14,627 nt of DNA from Candidatus Saccharimonadota bacterium. GTDB taxonomy: Bacteria > Patescibacteriota > Saccharimonadia > Saccharimonadales > Saccharimonadaceae. The translations under genes and the position numbers were made by a program. Below are positions 6,148 through 11,809 of this stretch, piece by piece; position 1 is the stretch's first letter; every line of letters starts with the position of its first letter. The DNA is taken from contig WRKS01000004.1 of NCBI GenBank assembly GCA_009778015.1, positions 1-14,627 of the forward strand, read 5' to 3'. The notes below the pieces were generated by a model. It was given only the letters and a program-made list of their open reading frames with translations, was not told the DNA's origin and made no database searches.

Positions 6148-9100
6148 CTAAAATCCGTCAATGTTCTCCGGCGGCGGCGATTCTTCCCATCCGGGGATTG
6201 CCCTGTAGTTGATGGTAATTGTCACGCCATTGCTTAAAGAGCTGGCCGGAATCGTAAAACTACCTCCGTCCTGCCCGGTCAAGCTGCCACTGCCTCCTGT
6301 ACTGCTCGTCCAGCCTACGACTTCCTTGCCTTGTTGGCCTCGGTAGTCGTTGACCCAAAGCACCAAGTCTTGTCCTTGGACAAAGGTCTGCGAACGAGTG
6401 TTGTTGGTGGTGCCGTCAAACCTCTCAATGATTGTGCCTGAGAAGGTGGACGGTCCGCTCGGCGGGTCTTCCGTATCTGCCGGCGGCGGGTCAGCTGTGT
6501 TGTTGCGATTAACGCGCACTGTTGCCGTGCCGGATACTCCATTGGTCGTGGCTGTAATTGTTACGTTGCCTTCCGCTACGCCGGTGACGCGCCCATCTTG
6601 CGTGACGGTCGCGATACTGTTGTTGCTGGAGGACCACACCAAATTGATGTTTGATGCGTTAAACGGTGTAACTGTCGCGTATATATCCGCATGACCACCA
6701 ATCAAGATGGTAATGCTGGCCGGATTCAACGCTACGTGTGTTACAGCAATATTCGTAGTTCTTTCGCGGACGCGAACGGTGCCGTAGTGTTGCACACCTT
6801 CCGCTTCGGCGTATATATAGGCTGTGCCTACGCCGACCGCTTTTACTACGCCGTTGCCACTTACTGTTGCAATTGCCGGGTTACTGCTCCGCCATGTTAC
6901 TGCGTTGCGGTTTGTAGCGTTAGACGGGGTTACCGCCACGCTAAACTGCTCTTCGTCGTTGACATACATATCTGTTGACAAGGGGCTAACCCGCAGGCCG
7001 GTAATCGGAACCGACGCCGATTGAACTGTAAAGACGACTATTGGTGAATCCACGCCGCCTGCTCTGGCCCAAACTTTATAGGTTCCGGGTGTCGCGTTAG
7101 CGCTTGCAGTCACTCTATTGCCGCTAGCACTTAAGTTAGCGCCGCCATCGTGGTGCAAGGTCGCGTTGCTATCGCTCGTTTCGTCGCTGTAGTAAACATC
7201 CACAACAAAGTCGCGATGCCCGCCTTGCAGCACGGATGCCGTGCGCGGGTTGATGTTGACGCTGCTTACAGTCCGATTGCCGCCCGACGCTGTTACTGTC
7301 AGGATAGCGTTAGACTGTTTGTTTCCTGCCTCTGCCCAGACGTCGTAATTACCCGTCGGAGCATTTGCCGCTGCCGTCACCCTTAGGCCGTTTACCGTCA
7401 AGTTATTGCCGCCATTCGTTTTAATGACTGCGTTATTGTCGGTCGTGCCGTCCGAGTAGGTTACTACTACTTGATAGTCTTGGCGGCCACCCTGCTGGAT
7501 AGACGCTGTTGCCGGAGACAATGCTACGTTGGTAACAGTTCTTTGCGCTGCGGCGACCGTCAAAGTTACGACATTAGACGGACGTCCGCCAGCTTCTGCC
7601 CAGACCTCGTAACGGCCAATTGCGTTGCCGGTCACTCTCATGCCATTAACGGTCAGGTTATTGCCGCCATTCGTGCGCAGGGTTGCGTTGTTACCGGTCG
7701 TTCCGTCTGTGTAGCGAACTATCACAGAATAGTTTTGCTGCCCGCCCGGCTGGATTGTTGCTGTCGTCGGCGTCAGCTCTATACTCTGGACCGTCTTTTG
7801 ACTGCTCTGCTGAACCGTTACGGTCGTCGTTGCAGAACGTTCGCTGCTCCGTCCGGCGTCAATTGTGGCAGTAATTGTTACCTGCCCAACTGCCTTGCCG
7901 GTGACGCGGCCGTTCGGTTCCACACTTGCGATGTTCGGGTTGCTGCTGCTCCAGGTTACGATACCCGAAGCGTTGCTCGGTGTTACTGTCGCTGTAATAT
8001 TGAACGTCTCGCCCACCTGAATCGTGCGGCTGGTCGGGTTAACCGTCAAACCGGTCGCCGGAACATAGGTTTGATGCCCGGTTACCGTCAAGGTTACCTG
8101 ATTGCTGGTTTTGCCGCCATGCGTCGCCCATATTGTATAGTTACCGGGGGGCGCATTAGAAGTTACCGTAATCGTCCGCCCGCTAACACTTAAGTTAGCA
8201 CCGCCATTGTGGTTCAGCGTGCCTTCGGTGCCATGCCAGTCATCCTTCCCGTTCGTCCAATTGGTCGTAATGGTGTAAGTGATGTTTTCGCCCTGTCTGC
8301 GCGAAGCATTATTGGGCTCTAACACGATGCTGGTTACGGTTGGGTCAGTTGTCGGTGGAGTAGTCGGTGGTTCCGTTGGCGGCGGTGCCGGTGGGCGGGG
8401 TTGCCCGATTGAGAGACTGGCGTGCAATCTCGGAGCTAATACTGTCCCGTCAGGCATAAAACCTAACAAGATCCGCTCCAGTTTGCCCAGCCTGTCGCCC
8501 AAATCTGCCGGGAAATAGACGTCAGTCAACATTGTTCCTTGGCTTATCGTCCCTTTGTCTGCTCCGTTTTCGTACCATTTGGAGTTCACGGACCACGGTG
8601 GGCTTGCATAGCCTTCATTTACGATTTCCGCGCTCCAATAGTCATTGAACCCGTATTGCAGGAAGTTCCAGAGGCTGTTATGCCCCCAGAGGTTCGTTCC
8701 AATGTGTCCGAACATGGTTTCGTTCAGGTTCACGTTGTTGCGTAGCCACGGTGTAACGTTCGCGTTCAAATCACTTCCCCATCTTGCGACAAGGTCGTTC
8801 ATTAGCTGCGAGGCAATGGTGCTGGGCTGTTCGCTAAGCACTTGATACACGCGGCCGTTTAAGGCTACATATATCGTCGCGCCGTTGCGAGCCGCCGGGA
8901 AACTGCCGGTGAGGGCAACTGTTTCCACTGTCGCGCCGTTACGGAAGAACGCAAAGTTGTTGTTCAGCGAATAGCCGCTGTTAAACTGCCAACGCTCTCT
9001 TTCCGCTTTCTCCCGAAGGGCTCTGACTGTGAGTTGCTCGGCATCCGCTGTTTGCTCGCCATCAATCTGGCGCAAGATTTGGGTATTTCTACCCCAGTCA

Positions 9101-9249
9101 TTGCTGTTGCCAGATGCGGCAGAATAAAACTGCTCTGCTTCGCGGGTCATTTGGTTCATAGGCGCCCCTTGTTTCAGGGTGCACCCCGTTGCCGCCATTA
9201 CGACGACAGCCGCCAATACGAGGGCGGCGAGGATTAAAGTCTTTTTCAT
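6148..9249 (-). CDS. Large lipoprotein with seven Ig-like (BIG-type) repeats
   Basis: A 1033-residue secreted, probably surface-anchored protein. The N-terminus is a lipoprotein signal: MKK, hydrophobic residues 4-20, then ATGC with Cys23 as the likely lipidated residue (the -3 position is Ala, slightly off consensus). Residues about 30-283 form a unique Asn/Trp-rich domain that I do not recognise. A Pro/Thr linker (284-303) leads to seven repeats of about 80-90 residues at roughly 304-390, 395-482, 486-567, 570-653, 659-743, 748-830 and 835-915. The second, sixth and seventh are BIG2-like (VTWSSSNPNIASV, then GRVTG and a VTITAT strand). The first, third, fourth and fifth are a second subtype with a YSDGTT-type segment and a GNYxVWAEAG motif. 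A Pro-rich linker (about 916-933) precedes a C-terminal domain of about 100 residues. The ATG at 9249 follows GAGG with seven bases between. Such repeats typically act as stalks or adhesive arrays; attachment to host cells is an inference. Length is far above neighbouring genes. Confidence 0.9.
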   Translation of the reverse strand: MKKTLILAALVLAAVVVMAATGCTLKQGAPMNQMTREAEQFYSAASGNSNDWGRNTQILRQIDGEQTADAEQLTVRALREKAERERWQFNSGYSLNNNFAFFRNGATVETVALTGSFPAARNGATIYVALNGRVYQVLSEQPSTIASQLMNDLVARWGSDLNANVTPWLRNNVNLNETMFGHIGTNLWGHNSLWNFLQYGFNDYWSAEIVNEGYASPPWSVNSKWYENGADKGTISQGTMLTDVYFPADLGDRLGKLERILLGFMPDGTVLAPRLHASLSIGQPRPPAPPPTEPPTTPPTTDPTVTSIVLEPNNASRRQGENITYTITTNWTNGKDDWHGTEGTLNHNGGANLSVSGRTITVTSNAPPGNYTIWATHGGKTSNQVTLTVTGHQTYVPATGLTVNPTSRTIQVGETFNITATVTPSNASGIVTWSSSNPNIASVEPNGRVTGKAVGQVTITATIDAGRSSERSATTTVTVQQSSQKTVQSIELTPTTATIQPGGQQNYSVIVRYTDGTTGNNATLRTNGGNNLTVNGMRVTGNAIGRYEVWAEAGGRPSNVVTLTVAAAQRTVTNVALSPATASIQQGGRQDYQVVVTYSDGTTDNNAVIKTNGGNNLTVNGLRVTAAANAPTGNYDVWAEAGNKQSNAILTVTASGGNRTVSSVNINPRTASVLQGGHRDFVVDVYYSDETSDSNATLHHDGGANLSASGNRVTASANATPGTYKVWARAGGVDSPIVVFTVQSASVPITGLRVSPLSTDMYVNDEEQFSVAVTPSNATNRNAVTWRSSNPAIATVSGNGVVKAVGVGTAYIYAEAEGVQHYGTVRVRERTTNIAVTHVALNPASITILIGGHADIYATVTPFNASNINLVWSSSNNSIATVTQDGRVTGVAEGNVTITATTNGVSGTATVRVNRNNTADPPPADTEDPPSGPSTFSGTIIERFDGTTNNTRSQTFVQGQDLVLWVNDYRGQQGKEVVGWTSSTGGSGSLTGQDGGSFTIPASSLSNGVTITINYRAIPGWEESPPPENIDGF

Positions 9250-9579
9250 AGGAATTCCTCACTTTCAGCCCCTTTTTCGGGGCAAATTAAATTTGACCCC
9301 GAAACCCTCGGGATGTGGGTACTATATATTACACCGCCCCTTCTAAAGGACAGATATCATGGATTGGACAATTTTGTCACACTTTCTTAACAAAATTGCC
9401 GGTGCGTAAACGCACCGAAAGAGTGACCTTTTAACCGCCCCTACCCCTGTGCTGCAATGGGGCAGCAAGAGTATTGGGACAACAAAAAATCACCCTTTCG
9501 GCGCGTTCACGCCTCATGTGTAAAAATCTAACTTGTTAGTGCGCACACCCGTCTGAAGCTTCCCGCCCATTCGGATGCT
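9250..9579 (-). ncRNA. Long, highly structured 5' leader of the lipoprotein gene
   Basis: A consensus promoter starts transcription near 9579, about 330 bases before the ATG, and no gene is obvious in between. In transcript order the region holds a 26-base segment (9515-9490) complementary at 21 positions to 9426-9401; inside each arm is a local hairpin, the clearer being GGTGCG/CGCACC (9401-9406 with 9411-9416). Next is a perfect 9-base stem CAATTTTGT/ACAAAATTG (9369-9377 with 9390-9398). Near the start codon are CCCGA/TCGGG (9298-9302 with 9308-9312) and GCCCC/GGGGC (9268-9272 with 9279-9283). These last two compete with a third pairing, 9279-9300, which uses an arm of each. Mutually exclusive pairings just before the ribosome-binding site are typical of regulatory leaders. 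I match it to no known riboswitch, T-box, tmRNA, RNase P or SRP RNA. A separate small RNA is an alternative. Confidence 0.5.
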
Positions 9580-9585
9580 AATGAC

Positions 9586-9614
9586 ATTATAGCACACTCG
9601 TTTACAAATGTCAA
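9586..9614 (-). promoter_or_regulatory. Perfect consensus promoter upstream of the lipoprotein leader
   Basis: On the minus strand TTGACA (9609-9614), a 17-base spacer and TATAAT (9586-9591), with TGc just before the -10. All twelve hexamer positions match consensus. It points left toward the lipoprotein gene, whose ATG is about 330 bases from the expected start. Confidence 0.85.
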
Positions 9615-9705
9615 TACTTTTATGCTATTTTGTAAGCATTAGCAAGATGGCCGGATAAGATGTAAATCGTCGCAACCGGCACCCTAGCCGGCGCTGTAAC
9701 CGTGC

Positions 9706-9730
9706 AAAAAGCCGCCAAATGGATGGCGGC
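9706..9730 (-). terminator. Rho-independent terminator of pgsA
   Basis: On the minus strand GCCGCCA (9724-9730) pairs with TGGCGGC (9711-9717) around a 6-base loop and is followed by TTTTT (9706-9710). It begins eight bases after the pgsA stop codon. A second, weaker CCGGC/GCCGG hairpin lies just beyond, at about 9676-9691. Confidence 0.88.
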
Positions 9731-9737
9731 CTTATCG

Positions 9738-10349
9738 CTATTCGTCTTTGGAGCCACTTGTCATCGCCAGTTGAAAATACCGCCAGCCGCTTGCCAGGCT
9801 TAGCGCCACCGAGGCCAGCGCCAGCCACCAGACCACTGTCAGCTGCGCCTCAAACGGCGGCAGCATCGCGACCACCACGGTCAAAAACTGCCCCACCGTC
9901 TTGGCCTTGCCCAGCCACTGGGCACTGTTGATGCTCTTGTCGCCGCGCTTCCGCATTTGGCCGCGGATAATCGTCACTACAATATCACGCCACATCATAA
10001 TGACCAGCCAATACCACGGCGCCAACCCCAGCACGATACAGGCGATAAAGACCGCGAAAACGCAAATCTTATCTGACTGCTCGTCGTTGGTTGGCCCGCG
10101 CATGCTGGAGCCCAGCTTTTTGGCCAGGCTGCCGTCCAGCTTGTCTGTCAGCCCAATCAGTGCCCAGATTAGCCACCACCAGTTAAAAAACCTGTCGCCC
10201 CAAACGCCCAAGCCGTTCAGCACGCAGGCCACCGCCAACCCGGGCGCCAGCAGTGCCCGCACATTGGACACCCAGTCCGCCGGCGACCAAAAGGCCAGCT
10301 GCCAAAACCTGCCGCTGTCGCCTACTTTCGGCCATCTTTTCACCATCAT
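9738..10349 (-). CDS. pgsA: PgsA-like CDP-alcohol phosphatidyltransferase
   Basis: A 203-residue membrane enzyme of the CDP-alcohol phosphotransferase family. The likely reaction is CDP-diacylglycerol plus glycerol 3-phosphate to phosphatidylglycerol phosphate, the first committed step to phosphatidylglycerol. The family signature is recognisable as D69-x2-D72-G73-x2-A76-K77, then G85-x3-D89-x3-D93. All four metal-binding aspartates are present. Two departures are seen: the usual Arg after Ala is Lys77, and the stretch to G85 is seven rather than eight residues. RDIVVTIIRGQMRKRG at 121-136 and GKAKTVGQ at 147-154 resemble segments typical of PgsA rather than phosphatidylserine or cardiolipin enzymes. 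Several Trp-rich hydrophobic segments span the membrane. The ATG at 10349 is chosen because AGGAGAGG ends eight bases upstream; an in-frame GTG at 10358 overlaps that site. It has its own promoter and terminator and is divergent from the AI-2E permease gene. Confidence 0.85.
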   Translation of the reverse strand: MMVKRWPKVGDSGRFWQLAFWSPADWVSNVRALLAPGLAVACVLNGLGVWGDRFFNWWWLIWALIGLTDKLDGSLAKKLGSSMRGPTNDEQSDKICVFAVFIACIVLGLAPWYWLVIMMWRDIVVTIIRGQMRKRGDKSINSAQWLGKAKTVGQFLTVVVAMLPPFEAQLTVVWWLALASVALSLASGWRYFQLAMTSGSKDE

Positions 10350-10405
10350 TCGGTTCACCTCTCCTAAAACAAAATTAAAAGGTCAAAATCCCACCTTCTA
10401 ACCCT

Positions 10406-10434
10406 ATTATACCACAATAGTCAAGTTATTTCAA
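10406..10434 (-). promoter_or_regulatory. Promoter of pgsA
   Basis: On the minus strand TTGAAA (10429-10434), a 17-base spacer and TATAAT (10406-10411), with TGg before the -10. The transcript would start near 10399 and carry a 50-base leader with a Shine-Dalgarno sequence, unlike the leaderless genes in this window. Confidence 0.8.
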
Positions 10435-10456
10435 ACCTATTACTCTGTCACAACCG

Positions 10457-10529
10457 AATTATGCCGAATCTACCATTCCGCTGCCATAACCAAATTATGC
10501 TAAACCTAGTTGTTTGCTCGTAATTATGC
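10457..10529 (+). repeat. Three AATTATGC motifs in the pgsA / permease divergent region
   Basis: AATTATGC occurs at 10457-10464, 10493-10500 and 10522-10529, each preceded by similar bases. The last copy forms the upstream half of the extended -10 of the permease promoter. They could be operator sites or decayed promoter copies. Confidence 0.4.
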
Positions 10530-10535
10530 TATACT
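10527..10535 (+). promoter_or_regulatory. Extended -10 promoter of the AI-2E family permease
   Basis: TGCTATACT with the -10 hexamer at 10530-10535, eight bases before the ATG at 10544. No good -35 box at the normal spacing. The same TGCTATACT string precedes metG at the other end of the window. Confidence 0.55.
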
Positions 10536-10543
10536 TGTCATAT

Positions 10544-11662
10544 ATGCATAATGAAAAGAACCGCTGGGCCCACTTAATGCCATTTTTTGTGTTGGCAGTC
10601 GCGTTGGTTATTATCTTTAAGACCCTAGAAAACCTCTCTGGCATCGGCACCGCGGTCGGCCACTTTTTCCGCGTTTTGTCGCCGTTTTTGCTCAGCATTT
10701 TGATTTTTTACTTTCTCTACAAGCCCTGCATCAAGCTAGAGGGCCTCTTTGCCAAGAGCAAGCGCGCCTTCTTCCAAAAACGCGCCCGCTTTTTTAGCGT
10801 TATCATCGTCTATCTACTCTTGACCGCCAGCCTCATCCTGATTGGTGCTTTGGTCTTCCCAATTTTGGTCAATAGCATCATTGACTTCGCCAACCATATC
10901 CCGGCCTACCTCCAAACTCTAGCTGACGGCGTTGATTACCTCTTTGCCAACAACGCTTTAATTGACTTAAACATCCAAGAGTCTATCGCCAACTTTACCA
11001 ACCGCTTTTTCTCCGACTCCAGCAACATTGAGCATATCGGCCGCGGCGTCATCAGCGTCGGCACCGGCATCTTTAATATCGTTATCGCCGTCATTGTCTC
11101 ACTTTATATCATGCTAGAGCGCGACCGCATCGCCCAATTCTTTGGCAATCTATCCAAGGCCATTTTCAAAGAAAAAACCCGCGGCCACCTCACTCGCTAC
11201 CTCTCGCAAGTCAACAAAGTGCTCTTTACTTTTATCGCCAGCAAGGGCATTGACAGCCTTATCAACTTTTTCGCCGTTACCACCATCCTCTTGCTGCTCG
11301 GCGTCCCTTACGCCCTACTCTTTGGTATTATCTCCGGTATCGCCAACTTCATTCCGTTCTTGGGCTCGCTCTTTGCCGTGCTCTTTATCTCGGTTATGAC
11401 CTTCATCACCGGCGGTCCGACCCAAGCCCTTTGGGCGCTCGGCTTCCTGCTCATCTTCCAGCAAATGGACGCCAACTTTATTGAGCCGCGCATCATGGGC
11501 TACTCGCTCAAAATCAGCCCGATCTTGGTCATCTTTGCCGTGGTCGTCGGCGGCGCCTACTTCGGTATCGCCGGTATGTTCTTGGCCGTCCCTGTCATGG
11601 TCATCATCAAGCAAATTACCTTAGAATACATCAGCCTCAACCTCAAGAAAAAAGAAGCTTAG
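10544..11662 (+). CDS. AI-2E / PerM family permease
   Basis: A 372-residue polytopic membrane protein of the AI-2E transporter (PerM/TqsA/YtvI-like) family. Order of features: a basic N-terminus, paired membrane helices at about 11-27 and 43-60, a helix at about 83-110, a long amphipathic soluble stretch (about 111-165), a helix at about 168-190, a basic stretch (about 200-222), and a C-terminal cluster of helices from about 238 to 358. The most diagnostic part is 252-276, LGVPYALLFGIISG followed by IANFIPFLGS, then FIEPRIMGYSLKISPILVI at 312-330, both hallmark family blocks. Family members have been linked to export of autoinducer-2 or to Na+/H+ antiport; the substrate here is unknown. The ATG at 10544 is chosen because the promoter -10 box ends at 10535; an upstream GTG-frame extension would run through the promoter. 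The stop codon lies inside the pentamer repeat that follows. Confidence 0.92.
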   Translation: MHNEKNRWAHLMPFFVLAVALVIIFKTLENLSGIGTAVGHFFRVLSPFLLSILIFYFLYKPCIKLEGLFAKSKRAFFQKRARFFSVIIVYLLLTASLILIGALVFPILVNSIIDFANHIPAYLQTLADGVDYLFANNALIDLNIQESIANFTNRFFSDSSNIEHIGRGVISVGTGIFNIVIAVIVSLYIMLERDRIAQFFGNLSKAIFKEKTRGHLTRYLSQVNKVLFTFIASKGIDSLINFFAVTTILLLLGVPYALLFGIISGIANFIPFLGSLFAVLFISVMTFITGGPTQALWALGFLLIFQQMDANFIEPRIMGYSLKISPILVIFAVVVGGAYFGIAGMFLAVPVMVIIKQITLEYISLNLKKKEA

Positions 11663-11745
11663 CTTAGCTTAACTTAACTTAACTTAACCTAACACAACCT
11701 AACCCAACCCAACCCAATCTAACCCAACCTAACCTAACCCAATCA
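11656..11745 (+). repeat. 18-unit pentanucleotide tandem repeat (AGCTT to AACTT to AACCY)
   Basis: Eighteen consecutive 5-base units without a break: three AGCTT, three AACTT, then mostly AACCT and AACCC with an AACAC, an AATCT and a final AATCA. The array starts in the last codons of the permease gene and includes its stop codon. The plus strand is C-rich. The minus strand therefore carries GGG tracts with loops of 7, 2 and 2 bases (complement of 11703-11725), which fits the standard G-quadruplex pattern. No hairpin terminator is visible between this gene and clpC. Confidence 0.9.
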
Positions 11746-11775
11746 AGCGTGGTCCTATAACCCCTTAACCACCCC

Positions 11776-11803
11776 TTGAATTCCGGCTAATCTGTGCTAT
11801 GCT
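11776..11803 (+). promoter_or_regulatory. Promoter of the clpC-like gene
   Basis: TTGAAT (11776-11781), a 16-base spacer and TGcTATGCT with the -10 at 11798-11803. The ATG at 11810 is six bases downstream, so the transcript should start at the start codon. Confidence 0.6.
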
Positions 11804-11809
11804 AGTATT

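Larger units (their letters stand above)
6041..9535. repeat. Imperfect 20-base inverted repeats bracketing the lipoprotein gene
   Basis: CAAGTTAGATTTATACACAC at 6041-6060 (plus strand) matches the minus strand at 9535-9516 in 18 of 20 positions, including the first 12 bases. The two copies face each other across the lipoprotein gene and most of its leader. A chance match of this quality somewhere in a 14.6 kb window is possible, so only the placement makes it notable. No transposase is nearby. Confidence 0.35.

Noticed and set aside
7471..8193. 240-codon Cys/Arg-rich plus-strand frame within the lipoprotein gene
   Set aside because: Arises from the repetitive Thr/Val/Asn codons on the opposite strand. 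Its Cys-rich look is an artefact, not a cysteine-rich protein.
7021..8340. Regularly spaced similar segments that could suggest a CRISPR-like or other repeat array
   Set aside because: The period of about 255 bases and in-frame conservation show that they encode Ig-like protein repeats.
9431..9517. 28-residue open frame in the lipoprotein leader (MRRERAERV...)
   Set aside because: A leader peptide is conceivable, but there is no Shine-Dalgarno, and the frame coincides with the self-complementary RNA arms, which explain the sequence better.
9250..9737. Possible tmRNA, RNase P RNA, SRP RNA or tRNA in the largest gene-free stretch
   Set aside because: I found none of the conserved cores (no T-loop GTTCRA with a CCA-type end, no SRP or RNase P signature).
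9625..9828. 67-codon minus-strand frame at the 3' end of pgsA
   Set aside because: Overlaps pgsA out of frame and runs through its terminator.
11656..11745. Telomere-like C-rich repeat suggesting a linear replicon end
   Set aside because: The array is internal, short, degenerate and flanked by ordinary genes; nothing else indicates a replicon end.
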